A stretch of DNA of 64,000 nucleotides from Benincasa hispida (taxonomy: Eukaryota; Streptophyta; Magnoliopsida; Cucurbitales; Cucurbitaceae). Positions 12,643 through 25,560 of the stretch are shown piece after piece (within the stretch, counting starts at the first letter, position 1; the number at the start of each line of letters is the position of its first letter). The position numbers and the translations under genes are program-made. The stretch lies in assembly GCF_009727055.1 (NCBI RefSeq), contig NC_052352.1:22908198-22972197 (forward strand). The letters are read 5' to 3'. A model generated the notes under the pieces. That model searched no databases. It was not told the DNA's origin and saw only the letters and a list, made by a program, of their open reading frames with translations.

Positions 12643-12925
12643 TAAATGATTATCAAATGAGACATTCGTTTTTAGTTGTTGAAAACTAAGCTCATAAATG
12701 TTACTTCCACTTATTAGTTTCTATGTTTTCAAAGAGAAATATTTTCAAAATCCAAAAGAAATTTAAAATTAAAAAAGAAAAAAAAACCTTAAAACACTTG
12801 TTTTTGTTTTTATAATTTTACTAAAATTTCAAATATTTACTTAGAAAAACAAAAACTACGGAATGAAAAACATGAGAAAATAATCACAATTTTTAAAAAT
12901 AAAAAACTAAATATTTATCAAACAT
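12643..12925. mobile_element. foldback MITE, family A copy 4
   Basis: It begins AAATGATTATCAAATGAGAC and ends AACTAAATATTTATCAAAC, degenerate versions of the family ends, with related interior sequence. Together with the two preceding copies it forms a head-to-tail row of three. Confidence 0.5.
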
Positions 12926-15085
12926 CAAAATGTTCAAGCAAACTTATCTTGAAAATGTATGTTTTTTTAGTCGTAGAATACCCATATAAAAATTGGAAGA
13001 AGTATAAACACTTTACATTGATGGAGATGCATTTTTCATAAAGAGACATAAAAAAAGAAAAAAAAAATCACATATATGGCGATGTTGTTGTCAACTAAGA
13101 AGTGGACCTCTTTCAACAAGAACATGTCTTGCCCCGTGAACTCAATTCTAGGGATCATCACATTTCATATAATTTTAATCTTATATTATAGTGTGAGGCT
13201 TTAATAAATATGTATAACACGTGTCAACCAATACCACCCATTTCAAAATAAAAATTATGCTTTAATCTATCTATGTTTAATTTAACGGTGATTTGTACTA
13301 AAAAGAAATTAACCGTGATTGAGATATTGTCTCTTAATGATAGATATTCTCCACTTTTTACAAATTTAAAATATTATAATAATATAGGCATACATATTAT
13401 TAAAAAATTTGATAATAATTTTCTCAAGGTTTAAAAACAGCTTTAATAGTCAAATCTAGGTGCGGATATTTTAATAGTCAAACCAAGCATTTTTGGATTT
13501 TTTTTCTTTTAATTCTAAATGTTTTTAAAAATTTTCTATTTATAAGAATTTTTTCATTTTTTGTTTGGTATATTTACGATTTTTTTTTCTCTTTTAAAAT
13601 ATACCTTTTCATATCAACTTATATCTCTAAATTTTAGATTGTATAAAAAAATTTAAATTAATATTATATCAATTTAAACATTGAACTTTGTGAATGTATT
13701 AATATATACTCTCGAGTTTGTTTTTGAAAAAACATCATGTGAAACTTATGATTGTATAAATTAAACTCCTAATTAAATTTTTATAAATAAATTAATTTAA
13801 ACTCTTAGTTAAAAATTTTCCTTTCGGAATTATCCATGTATCAACTCTAATTGTCTATTTTATAGAATTGGTACCACATTTGTGAGTATTGATACATTGA
13901 TTTATTTATGAAAATCTAAATAATTTAATTGATACATATTATTAATTTCACAAGATAAATGTGGAATCAAATTTGGAGAATGATATAAATTACATTTAGA
14001 AAAGTGATTTAGATTGATACAATTATTAATTCAAAATTTTAATTAATATAACCTCCAAAAGAATCACGATTCTATTCAGACAAAACATTGTTATACAATA
14101 GGAAAATATAAAATAGTTATGCGTTTCAACCCAAACAAATTTTTTTTTTGGTTGTATTATTGATGTTGTTTTGTAGCATATAGGGAAGTCATTTGCCTGG
14201 CTAATTAAGGCAATAATTAATGTCATTAACCTTTTATATTTTACTTCATAAATCAGATTAACAACGGGCCACTACCAATTGTACATGTTTTACTTTTTAT
14301 AGTTTGAGCTTAATAATTGATTTTTAAAGATTTTGTTGTCTCAGTACCACCATTTTTGATTAGTTAACTTTATTGATATTATTAGAATCTAATAAATATA
14401 TCTCCTTAGAAGGGAAAGATTTTAGTTAACTACATCTTAACCTTTTCCACGTTTGACTTTTTAGGAGTTGTGATGCGAATATGTAATAAATAGAAGAGAA
14501 TAATCAGGGTTACATGGATAAAAGATATTTATGAGTTTTCGTATAGATAGTAATAGTAATATAGTTTAAAAACTGAATGTTAAGATCAAAATGAATCTAG
14601 TTCATTTCGCTGTTGTTTTTTTCTTGTATGTTTCTGTCTTTCAATTTTTTTTTTATTGCATAAAAATTTCATTACCAATTCCTTTATCTTTCTTCGACTT
14701 CTTCATCACCACACAAACTTCTTCTCTTTGTTTGAAATTCAAATAGTACTTTTTTACGATTGCTTGCGGAAATTATAGATTTGATCAAAGGAGACGATTT
14801 ATGAGATAATAATAAAAAGGGAAAACTATTTTCTTTCCTTTCCTTTTTTTTTTTTTTTTTTAACTAGCCATCTCTCTTACAACTAGCCATAATGAAATTA
14901 TTTTTAGACCATTGTGAGAATCTTTATTCAAACCAATAGACTATTTCTTTAACCAATTGTAGGATATTTTTAAAAACAAGAAAACTCTTAAACCAATAAG
15001 AGAATCATTGCCACTAATTTCTTATGGAAATTAGTTGGAGACGTTTGGGACACCAACTATTAAACATGGAGTGGATTATGATAGC
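12926..15085. other. AT-rich spacer, no gene seen
   Basis: I see no gene or clear element. The stretch has long T runs (for example near 14847-14862). The open frame at 14026-14226 shows no recognisable protein signature. Confidence 0.55.
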
Positions 15086-15330
15086 CACTATAAGAAAAAT
15101 CAATTTCAGTAACAAAAGTTTAGTGACACAGACCATTTTTGTTGCTAAAAATTAACTAATAGCAACACTTTAAAACACATGTCACAAAATATCAATATTA
15201 GTCACGAAATTTGTCTTGGCGTCATTAAAAAAAATTGTGACGTATATACTGACACTACTAAAGGTTAATAACTTTCAGCAACATATTACCTCGTTGTTGA
15301 AAGTGCAAAAAAATTAAGTGAAAACATTTT
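15086..15330. mobile_element. left terminus of a CACTA-like element
   Basis: The sequence starts CACTATAAGAAAAATC, matching the CACTA-superfamily terminal consensus, and continues with short subterminal repeats such as AGTGACA, GCAACA, GTGACG and AGTCACG, typical of En/Spm-like ends. I searched 15.3-24 kb by eye for the matching right end (..TTATAGTG followed by AGC) and found none, so the element may be truncated or its far end may have diverged. Confidence 0.6.
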
Positions 15331-16020
15331 GACGAATTTTTCCCCTCTTGATTTCCCCCCTCATTTTTTAATTTCCCCCAATTTTCATTTCCCAAATTTC
15401 CTTCCATCTTTCCCCTTTGTCCGATTTTCCCTTCTATTTTTCCTCCCCTCCCCCTTTCTCCGATTTCCCCTTCCATTTTCCCTCATTTCCACGGTTCGAT
15501 TTCCTCATCGCCACCAACGAATCAACAGTTGTAGTTTGCCTAAAAACACTGTATGCCGGTCATGATTCTCTCCTCCAACATTCTTCTTGGTGGTTTCTTC
15601 TTTCGACGTCCGCGGTGAGTTTTTTGTTTTTTGGGATTTTTTAGCGCCATCAATTATTGTTTTTCTTCTTTTCATCGTCTTTGGTTTCTTCTTACAATTC
15701 TCTTTGTTTTTTCCCTCCTTGTTACCATCTCTTGTTTGTTCTTTATTTGTTTTTCTTCGGAATGAACTTATTTATTGCAGTGCTAGAGGCACCACTGAAG
15801 ACCATTGTGAAGCTTCTTCTTCTTCTTTAATGGTAGCTAACATTTGAATTTGAAAATTGGAAGCTCCAATCTCTCTCTCTGTAAGACCTCTGTTTTTTTT
15901 TTCATCTAAAGAATTTTATTTATATTCTTAGAATTTGTTGGCGTGACAATGATGGGGTTTCTCTTGTCATGTCAGTAGATTGTTTCCAGGGTTTCTCTTA
16001 TGTGAATAAAAATCCCTTGA
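15331..16020 (+). other. C/T-rich leader-like region next to CACTA end
   Basis: A pyrimidine-rich stretch (many CCCCTT and TTTCCC runs to about 15500) is followed by mixed sequence with open frames in three phases (15329-15565, 15417-15644, 15587-15847). The frames are rich in Phe, Leu and Pro simply because of the base composition. It resembles an untranslated leader with introns more than a coding exon. I assign no function. Confidence 0.35.
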
Positions 16021-16027
16021 ATTTTTG

Positions 16028-16150
16028 GGTCTCCATGAAACTGATTTTTCAGGAGGGATTCCTAGTTCCATTGATGAAGTCAGGGCCTTAAGGTACTTAG
16101 ACTTTAGTTCTTGCAATTTCAATGGTAAAATTCCTGAATCAATCAATTTA
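16028..16150 (+). pseudogene. captured leucine-rich-repeat fragment (receptor-like protein type)
   Basis: About 40 codons read GLHETDFSGGIPSSIDEVRALRYLDFSSCNFNGKIPESI when given in parts: residues FSGGIPSSI and FNGKIPESI each match the plant extracellular LRR consensus (x-F-x-G-x-I-P-x-x-I), joined by RALRYLDFSSCN. This is close to two LRR units as found in receptor-like proteins and kinases, which act at the cell surface in defence and development. There is no start codon, signal peptide, transmembrane segment or further repeat, and the frame decays after PESI. Its place just inside a CACTA-like end suggests gene-fragment capture by the transposon. Confidence 0.65.
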
Positions 16151-19102
16151 AACTTTAAAAGAGGCTTAAAAGAGCTTTACTTCTGTTATTTTTTAAACAA
16201 AAACTTTAAAAAACCCTAATCATAATTAGAAGTACAAGTTAGTTGATCCATGAAATTGTTCACTTGTAGATGATAGAGAGGAGACAAAATAAGCATTAGT
16301 TTAGAGGTGGAATTTAAAAGCATATTAACAATTATGGACAGTAGCTCTAATTATGTTTGGGTAACTTTTGTGCATAGTCTAAAATTAAACTATAGAAAAT
16401 GGTATCTTACTAATAACGTATTTTAGAATTTGGCTCCCTTTCATATCCTAAAAGTAATTTTATAAGGTCACGAGTTATGTTGTTTTCCAATGAGTTTATG
16501 TTCATGAATTTGTTACTTTATACTCACTTGCTTACATGTTTTATTTTATTTTTCTTTCAAATTTTATGTCAATGACTTTGAGTACCAATTGCCCCATGTT
16601 TATATGGAAATTTGAAGAACTTAGGTAGGTTTTTTTCAAAAATATAAACTTGTTGGGTTTGTTTTTGTGGAGCATTAGTTGTTTTTGTTTAGTATTACTT
16701 GTTTTTGTGGGGTTAATATTTGATTTTGCAGACATGAGTATATGTAAAAAATGAATTTCAATTTTCCTGTAAAATTTAGTGATTTCAAATCTTTTTTACT
16801 GTGAATGTTGCCTTTGCCTTTTTATCATTTTCTTTGCATTGGACTCACTTCTTTGGGTATTGTGTTGAATGTTGCCTTTGTTGCCACTGCTCTATGCAGA
16901 TTTTGCAGATTTATGCTTTCGAAATAGTCTAATTCCACTATTTTAAGTGTGGATTGAAAAGTTTTCTAACAAATAAGTTTTGCAATCTCTGTATTTATGT
17001 AATATGTGTATTTCTTTGCATCTTTCTTTTGAAAAATTAAATAGAATTGCATTTCACATTTTCTAAAACATATTAGCATGGAGCTTGATTTTCTTGTAAG
17101 ATGATATTTCACGTTTGTTCGTTATTTATGATAGAAATGCATTTCACGTCTGTGTGTTATTTACGACTTGCATTTTATGTTTGTGGCTTATTTTGCGATT
17201 TGCCTATTTTTGCTCTTAGAAGAGAAGGGATCTATTACTCAACCTTTTATTTGCCTCTGTCATTTTGTTACACTTGCACCATTTTCTCCTTCCTTCTTCA
17301 AGAACTCTTCATTAAAAAATCACTCAACAAAGTTTTATTTGTTTAGTTTCTCTAATGCTTGTGTTGTACTTTACTATTGATTGTAGCTTTACTTTACTTG
17401 TTTAATTTCTTCGCGATTTCTCAGTTTCGATGTCTCTCCAAATCGTGAATCGGTGATTTTTAATAGCAATAGTGAATCGTCCCTCTTTTCTTCACTTCTC
17501 CCTCTTTTCTTCTTCTTCCTTCTCTGCTATTTTTACCCTCTACTATTTATCCAAAACCGTAATATTTTCTTCTTTGTAGAAAAAAGAAAAATCACAGGCA
17601 TTATCACCTATGACCCGTTCTCAGCAATGAAGGGTTGTTTCCATTTCTCAATTTACCCCTTTCACTCTGTTCCTTGATATTTGCCTTTTCTTCTCTTTTG
17701 TAGAAGGTTGTTCTAAAGCTGAATTTTCACCACTTTAAAGTAAAAAAAGAAGGTCTTGAAGTTAGTCTCCACTCTCCTAGATCAGATGGTGAAGATTTTG
17801 AGAAATAAGAATCTTAGTTTTTTTCTTCATCACCATCTTCCCCTCCCCCTTTTTTTAGATTGATTCTAGTGTGGCTATTGATTGATCGATTTCTATCTTT
17901 CAATGGCAATGGTAATGAAAATGGATTTGTATAGTGGAAGAACCAATAAATGATGATGTCGACACTGTAGGTTAGGGTATTGGAGGTTCTCCTTCAAGTT
18001 TTTGTCTCTACCAATTTGAAGTGTACTTGGGCTCATATGAACTGACAAAGTGTAATTGAACTTGAAGCTAATGTTTCTTTATCAAGCGCTCTTATATTGT
18101 TAAATTGTCATAACATATATTTCAATTATGCATTTGATGGTCTAGATATTAGTTGTTATAGATAGCTATTTTGATACTATACCATTATGATTGAGTTTCC
18201 ATCGAGCAAATTTATATTGTTAAGTTAGTTTTGGATATGTTACTGTCTTCCAGGTTACTCTTAATGTCGACGTGCAGTGGAATCCAATTGACCCTTGCAA
18301 GATCCAAGATCAATTTGAGAGATGTTGTTATGTTAATTAACTTTTTTATTCTCTTAGTGTGGCTTACAAATTTTGGGTTGTTCGTTTCTAGCACGTTTAA
18401 TTGTTGATCTGTGTACATTCTAGAAGTTTTATGAAGATCTATATCAGGAACTGAACAAGAGTACGAGAAGATTGAAAGTTTGAATGTTTGTGACAATCTA
18501 GCTGGCCATTTGGTAATACTCTCCTATTTGCCCATGGTTTGAAGGAAACTGGTTTTAGAATCAACATTTCAATTTTAACATATGCTATTTTTATTGTAGA
18601 ATTAGCTAATGAGTTTTATTTATCTGCTACTTCATTGTTGCTATGTTACTGCCTTCTAGCTTTGTTGATAAGTTATTCATGGCTTTGATGGAAAATAATT
18701 TAGTTCCTAATGTTAATATTTTTGTTAATGAGTTTTGTTACGGTTTGTAGTAATTTTTTCAATGGGTTGATAATTAGCGTGCTAGAAGAATGTATCATGT
18801 CATCCCTACCATTTTTTATTTTCACGTACTTATTACTTTTTTTTTGTTGGCCATATTTTATATTTCAATGGCCAGATTTTTGTTGGCCAGATCTACAACT
18901 ATATTTTTGTTGTCTAGGAAATGCTGCAATGATTTTGGGAATACAATAAATAAGTGGAGTTCAAACGAGCAAAATATGTTCCTTTAAGAGGTAATAATAT
19001 AAAACATTATTCTTAAAATCTAATTTGTTAAAAGTGATAGATTAGAATATGTGTTATAGTGCTCTGACTATCATGCAGTTATGGTAGTCATAACTTAGTT
19101 AT
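16151..19102 (+). other. non-coding region downstream of the LRR fragment
   Basis: No recognisable protein. The T-rich sequence with several TTTGCAG-like acceptor sites looks like introns. A short stretch at about 18256-18330 translates to VTLNVDVQWNPIDPCKIQDQ, which is more protein-like than its surroundings. I do not recognise it, and it may be a second captured exon. Open frames at 17101-17677 and 18710-18987 are rich in Phe and Leu and probably chance frames. Confidence 0.35.
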
Positions 19103-21144
19103 TGTTGAAGGATCTCTTATTCAAGAGAATCAGTGAGGGGAAACAAGATCTTTCCAAGCCTATTGTGAAAGAATAAAACATTTACAAACAAACAACCATA
19201 ATTATGCAACTTAGAGAAAATTACAGCATGCTTTCATAACTTAAATACAAAGGGAATTGAGAGACATACCTTTGAAGAACTCTTATTCACGTATTCCCTC
19301 GATCTACACTGGTCAGGCATCCCAACAAAGTCTAAATGATCACGAACACAACGAACACCCAATGTAATCACGAACTGTCTGATCCTCAGCAATCTCCTCG
19401 ATCAAGAACAAACAATACTTGTCCCTCGAACAGTAAGTAGACACCATCAGAAGGCTACCTTGGTATTCTCGGAGTGAGAATTCAGGAGGTGTGAGCTCTG
19501 TGTAAATTTGGTAGAAGGAATGAAGAAGTATACGATCGAGTAAGTGGGAGAAAAGTATAGTTTATCGTATAGACAGTGGGTACTCGATCGTCTGGTAACG
19601 AGGAACAATCGTCAAGAAAACTTGCTTGGTCGTTTATTCTCTCGAAAGGGCTATTATATAGTTTCCTTTCACTCGATCAATTGTTATGCGATAATGATGC
19701 GATCAACCAAAAAATGAAAACTCTTTTCATTTTATTCTTCCGTTATTAAAACTGAAATTAACCTCCCACTTGCACGGTTAATGGACAAAAGAAAATAACC
19801 AAATAAAACAATTATCTTATAACCGTTTTTATTATAAATAAATATAATAACTAATTTATCATATTATATTTATAACCTATAGTTTTAATATCACATCATA
19901 TGTAATATATAAACCATAGTTCTTTTCTCCTTTATTTAATATAAATCATATTTATATTAATTCCTCCAAATAATGTATTTAATACATCAAATCACTTATA
20001 TCACATATAATTGAAATAATTTAATTATATCATATATAATCAAATTCTCTCTTGTTAATTTGAACATTTCATACTAACCCAAAAATTGATTCTGAACTTG
20101 AATCCATTGAGCTACCAAGGGGACCTTATGGACCTGTAGCTTGAAGCTCCAACGGTACATGAATAACTGACTAAACTATTTAATCACGATATCCACCATT
20201 CGTTAATTGTCGGACACTCCACTAAAGATCGACAACTGCACTCTTCTCACTACAGATATATTTCTTTTTCCATTGGATATAACTAATCAACATTACAGTA
20301 ACCTTTCACAGATCACTCGTAAGTATAGTCGGGCCAATTTACCGTTTTTCTCCTGTAATTACATCTAACTCCTTAAGTACTACTGATTCCTCTAATGAAC
20401 AATACATCATAGTCCTACTATGAGTGCACTTTTCGGGCCATGAGAAAGTGTATGGTGCCACATTGTTCAAGCCTCGGAATCAGCCCTTAAGGGAGTTATC
20501 TATCTATTTACCCCTACTTCGGAGAAGGAGTGAATTCCGTCTTGTGCAGCTAAGCTTTCAGCTCCCCAATCAGACGAGTCCCCAAAGTGGTAGGTTTGAG
20601 TCGACAATCTGGCCACTCGTACCCATGCAAATCAAAGGACCGCCCTCATAGGTATGAGTTCCCCACTCACTCAGGATTAAGGTCATGTTACCTATGGTCA
20701 TCCTAGTGAAATGAAAGTCTCTGTCATGAATGGCGTTATATAACAAGACTAAACATTTCGTGGTCCGATCTTATACAAACTCTTTTGTATAGGATACCTT
20801 CACTTATATGTCTCCACATGAATAATCAGGATCAGACCATCTATAGCACTTCACAACACTTGTAACATCTACGGATAAGGTATCCATCCTTTATTCATAT
20901 ACTACAAACCATTTAGGTTATCACTTAAGGCATGATTCACTTGTATGTCTCCACATACATGCTTAAGTTACAACGATAACCAGGGATCTTAGTTTATTGG
21001 TTTGTGGTTAATTCAACTAAAATATATCATATTTCATAGACAATAGTGAAGAAAATATCTCATATTATTACATCACAAATATTTATTCATACATATGTTT
21101 ACAAACTACAGGACCCTACGAGATTTAGGGCATCAACTCCAATA
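19103..21144 (-). mobile_element. solo-type copia LTR (about 2.04 kb)
   Basis: On the minus strand the sequence starts near TTGGAGTTGATGCCC and ends near GATCCTTCAACA. Interior blocks match the LTRs at 26842-28815 and 41410-43247, for example GATGTTACAAGTGTTGTGAA, TGATCCTGATTATTCATG and TCCCAAGG-type text at the homologous place. No primer site, polypurine tract or coding region adjoins it, so it is a solo LTR left by recombination or an isolated fragment. The flanks TTATT and TAATT are only a weak candidate target duplication. It contains a CGATCG-rich patch at about 19535-19700. Confidence 0.75.
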
Positions 21145-21720
21145 ATTGTTTATGTTTCCATGAGTTGTTATGGTTTCTATTAGAGTTTGTTTTAGCTCAT
21201 GAGTTTCATTAACTTCTTGTTGAGTTTATTTTTTTTTTATAAGATGAGTTGTTTATAAGTATTTTTTTGGTTATGCATTTTGTCAGATGAATTTGGTTTT
21301 TATTATTTTTTCCTCTTAGTTTTGATAAGCTTGTAACTTGTGTTGGTTGATAAGTCGGTTTCCATTGAGTTCGTTTGTGTTTGTAAGCTTGTAAGTATTT
21401 TTGTTTATGTTTATGTATTTTTCTAAATGAAAATGGTTGCTATTAGTCTTTTCTCTTAGTTTGATAGGCTTACTTGTTTGGATTTATAAGTAATTGTCCA
21501 TTGAGTTGTTTATAGTGGTTAGTTGTAGAAGAATTTCCAAGTATCTAAGGGGTTAGTTATTGTTTATGTTTCCATTGGATTGTTATGATTTCTATTAGTA
21601 GGCAAGGAAAGATTTGTAATTAATTAGTTTTAGACATTCTTTATTAGATAAAAACTCTCTTTAGATCCTTACAAACTCAATTAATGTGCTATAAAGTAGT
21701 ATATAATCTAGGGAAACTCT
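21145..21720. repeat. degenerate direct repeats
   Basis: TTGTTTATGTTTCCATGAGT near 21148 recurs as TTGTTTATGTTTCCATTGGA near 21560, both followed by GTTATG and TTTCTATTAG. Inside, a block with CTCTTAGTTTTGATAAGCTT and TTTCCATTGAGTTCG recurs in eroded form about 140 bp later. No coding capacity is seen. Confidence 0.45.
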
Positions 21721-21724
21721 TTTT

Positions 21725-22205
21725 GTAGTTCAAGATGATAGGATATACAAGCATGCAACGGAAGCAAACAGAATCAATAAGCACTCTAATTATATTTAAT
21801 TTCAGTTCTAAGAGCATGCTTTCCAGAAAATTAAAAGAGGGTTTCTTATGAACATACCTTTGACGAATTCAATCAACTTCAAGCTGCTCTTCACATGATT
21901 CCAGCTCCAATTCGATAGTGAACCACCAAGAGAACTTCTATACTATTCTCAGCCTTGAATTTGAGTGGTGAAACTTCAATTAGAGTGAATTTGTGAAAGG
22001 TATAAGTGTAGATTTTGGTCAAGACGAATTTCTGTAGCAGTCTTCTAAAGAACCCAGAAAATTTCTTAACCAATCTTCAATTTTAGAGCTTTTATACACA
22101 ATGTACATGCAAGCATTCAATACTGAGCTCAATGCCAACAACAACTTCATGAAGAAGTAGGATTTGTGTGTAAATTTGGGAGGAACACCTAATACTTGGT
22201 GTAAA
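21725..22205 (-). repeat. 3'-end fragment of a copia LTR
   Basis: On the minus strand it has CAAAGGTATGTTCATAAG, then GCATGCTC, then TTGCTTCCGTTGCATGC. The same order (AGGTATG, GCATGCT, CTTCCGCT) appears near the 3' ends of the LTRs at 41410-43247 and 26842-28815. The rest of the LTR and all internal sequence are missing. The open frames on it (21891-22270) are not genes. Confidence 0.5.
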
Positions 22206-22254
22206 AGTTTAAAAAATTTTCGTAAATTTTTAAAATAATAATAAAAACAAAATA

Positions 22255-23075
22255 AAAAATTCCTTGGCATACAAACACAAACTATTAATAATCATTTAAA
22301 AAATATCCTTAAACTTTCAAAAGTTGCATTAATACTCCTAGCTTTACAAAAAAAAAAAAAAAAAGAGTAAAAATGCTCTCAAAGCTAATATAGTGATCAA
22401 TTTGTTTGAAGCTTTTTTGAGTTTGAAAAAAAAATAATTTTAACATAAATTGTATAGATATTTCATTTTTCTTCCATTTGTCCAATTCTTACACCAATTT
22501 TTTCACAACAAAATACAAACCAAAACTTCAAGTTAAAACATAAAATACTAAAAAATCTCAAAAAATAAAAATCTACGGTTAAAACTTACCAAAACGATTA
22601 TAGCCAAATAAGCAAATAAGACATATTTGGCTATTAACACATACTCGACTACTAACATAGACTTTGTTCAAATATTTAAATCCTAAGATCTCCTGATATT
22701 TCAACTATTCTCTTTCTATGTTTTTAACCTATTTACCTTAACTGGATGCGGCAATGTTGTTTTTCTTTTTTTCAATGAGATAAATAGAGGTCAGACAATT
22801 AACAAGAAGGAAAGTAAGACGAGAGAAAATAAAGAAGTGTTAGGTCATAAATTGAAGTAGGGGAGAGAAAGAAAATAAAAGAGGAAAAGTGATTGGGTGT
22901 AGATAAATGATAAATGCATTTTTTACTTTTTTTTTTTTAAGGTAAAAGTACTCATGTAATTTTTGAAAGTTCAGAAGATATTTTTATAACGAGGTATTGA
23001 CGATTTTTGTTTATATATTAATAGTAAGAGTTATTTTGAAATTTTAGAAAGTTGAAAGGTATTTTGAAATCAAAA
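22255..23075. repeat. inverted-end repeat, family B copy 1
   Basis: The left part holds AATATCCTTAAACTTTCAAA, and the right part holds an inverted counterpart (TTTTAGAAAGTTGAAAGGTA). The left part plus the following A run and TAGTGATCAATTTGTTTGAA block recurs near 63640-63812. This looks like a non-autonomous foldback element. Edges are approximate and there is no coding capacity. Confidence 0.5.
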
Positions 23076-24138
23076 CTAAGTTTTTTTATTTTTTATTTTT
23101 TATTTTATTTTATTTATTTATTATTATTATTAAAACCAACATAGCGAGAGATACAAATTTATAGAGGCCGATGGTGAGATGTGACACGGACATACCAAAT
23201 TTATTTTCTAACGAATGTTTTTCATTTTTTAAATCATTATCTAATTAAATTCCATTTTTTAATTATAGAATTTGTTTTCCAACTAAAACATTATCATCAA
23301 AATTTGAATTTAAGGGGTAAATTTTAAGATAATTACAATCTAATATCTATGTTTTTTTTTTTTTTTTTTTATAATTTAGGTATTTAAAAATTTGGAAATA
23401 TAAAAATGTGAATAATTAAATAAAAATAAAAAATTGAATAAGTACATAAAAAAACACTTTAATTATTAAGTATATTCTTCTCTTGTTAAATTAATTAAAA
23501 ATGTAAGAATGATTCTAATAATCATACTTATTTCATTTCCATTTCTATATCAATAAGCTTTTGATTATGATTTTATATTATTTCATTTCTTAGTAAATAA
23601 ACAACATAAAAAAGAATATCATTATCATTCTAACATATTCACATTCTAGTCTATTTTCATTACGATTACATTCAAAATCTACTAGTAAACACATCCGTAT
23701 TTCATTAAACCTTTTTTTTTCTGGTTTAATTTGATGTGATATTGAAGGCAAGTCAAATAAAAGTGTTTAACTTTGTATGCATTCACAGACAGAGAAAAAA
23801 TAATATTGTTGATAATAAAGCCCTAAAAAACAGGAGCCTGATGTTTTTGACTTTGAAATTTAAAAAATACACCAAAAAACCCAAAAACATGTCGTGTAAA
23901 ATTAATCAACTTCAAGTTGTGGATAAAACCATGCTTTTAGTTCACTCATGTTTTGCTTTGCTACAAAATAATACATTGCTTCAAAGCCATGTGCTGCTTA
24001 CCCTAATACTTGGAAACATACTCTCCAACTTGCTTATTTTATTGACTTTACTGTCTAAGAGTTTGGAAGTTTCTGTGCATTGCAATTTGCATTCTTTGTT
24101 ATTATTATTAATTTATTGATTAAAATTTCACCGACGTT
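23076..24138. other. AT-rich spacer, no gene supported
   Basis: The stretch contains a long T run near 23352-23370. The 127-codon open frame at 23736-24119 is Leu- and Lys-rich with no recognised motif, and it ends right at the flank of the CACTA element. I regard it as a chance frame, although it is the longest unassigned frame in this part. Confidence 0.5.
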
Positions 24139-24490
24139 CACTACTACAAATTTGATATTTGTTGATGGACAGAAAATATTAAAAAAATATCTACTTTGAT
24201 GGTCAAAAAACGTCAAGAAAGTCAACATCAAGAAAACCTGACCATCAAGAAAACTGGTTCTCTTGATGGTAAAAAAACGTCACTAGAAACCCTTTCTTGA
24301 AGATTTTGGCCATCAAGAAAGGGTACTTTGACGTGTTTTGCCCATCAACTATATGGAAAAAAATGTCAAGAAAAACACTTTTGTTGATATGCTTTGAATG
24401 TCAAAGAAAGATAATATTGACATTTTCTGTCCATCAACTATTTTTTAATAGTGTCAAGAAAATTCTTTTTATTGACGAATTTTAAGAGTC
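24139..24490. repeat. left TIR and subterminal repeats of the CACTA element
   Basis: After the CACTACTACAAATTTG terminus there are repeated ATCAAGAAA and CTTGATGG motifs in both orientations (for example near 24228, 24246, 24262, 24310), giving hairpin potential. In CACTA elements such subterminal motifs are needed for transposition. Confidence 0.8.
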
Positions 24491-25560
24491 AACTATACAC
24501 TTTTATTGATGTGTTTTACCTTTTAACTATATCAATTTGAAAAAAAAAAAATATGGGTCATTTGGACCCCTTATATGCAACTTGTAATTCACCTCAAACA
24601 AGTTTTTAATATGCAATTTGCATTTACATTTATGGTACCTAACCCGTGCTTCATACACAAACAACAAAATACAGCATGTTACTTACATAAAGTTTGTAGT
24701 AGAACATCTTCAAACAACTTCAAAAGAACAGCTTTACACAACTTCACTCAACTCCTACAAACCTACCAACAACTACACAGTTCTCTTGCAATCCATCAAC
24801 TAAACACAACTCTAAATATTCAATACCACATATCTAAATTCATATTATCAGACCATCTCATTGAAACAAATAACATATATAATAAACTTACTATCCAACA
24901 AATCAACTGAGTATTTTTATATAATCAACCAGTAAAACAACGTTTCTACAAATGACCAATATCTAAAAATAAGATCATATAATACCTAACCCTACCAAAA
25001 TTGACATTGTATCTCATATCTTAAACTTATAGTACTAAATTATTGATGTGTCGTATAATAAAGATTCATCATATGTAGCGTCCTATAAAGTCACAATACT
25101 CAAACCTCACCGCATCTAACTCCATTTGTCTGTAGGGTGTTTATCTCGTCAACTGCAAACAAATAAATAAATGTATTTATCAACAAAATTGAAATAAGTT
25201 TAAAAATTATAGCTAAAGAAAATAATCTAACAAAATGCACATCACATCTGTAATTATTTTGCTCCTGTGCTTTACTATGTCGCACATGAACTTATATTAT
25301 CATTTAAGCACACTATAATACCCACACTCCGTATACTTGGTTGTTGAGCACACTATATGTACGCATATATTTCAACCCACACGGTATAAGAAAACAATTA
25401 TTTTAATCAAACTTATATTATTATTTAATCAAAATTGAAATGCTTACCTTAATAGGAACCTAAGTAAGAGGTTAAGCTCTCATATTTGTTCGAGCATAGA
25501 ACAATCTTATGGCCCTAGAAAAATAAACACACAAGATATCAGAATATTTACATAATATAT
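24491..25560. other. CACTA interior, no gene recognised
   Basis: The stretch is AT-rich with weak open frames (24575-24910, 24618-24803, 25100-25285) that show no motif. It lies downstream of the Ulp1-like region on the minus strand and may hold the transcript's 3' end and introns. Confidence 0.45.

Noticed and set aside
20424..20651. 75-codon frame in the solo LTR
   Set aside because: It lies within LTR sequence homologous to 26842-28815, where the frame is not kept.
23736..24119. 127-codon frame next to the CACTA end
   Set aside because: Low-complexity Leu/Lys composition, no motif, and no similar sequence elsewhere in the window.
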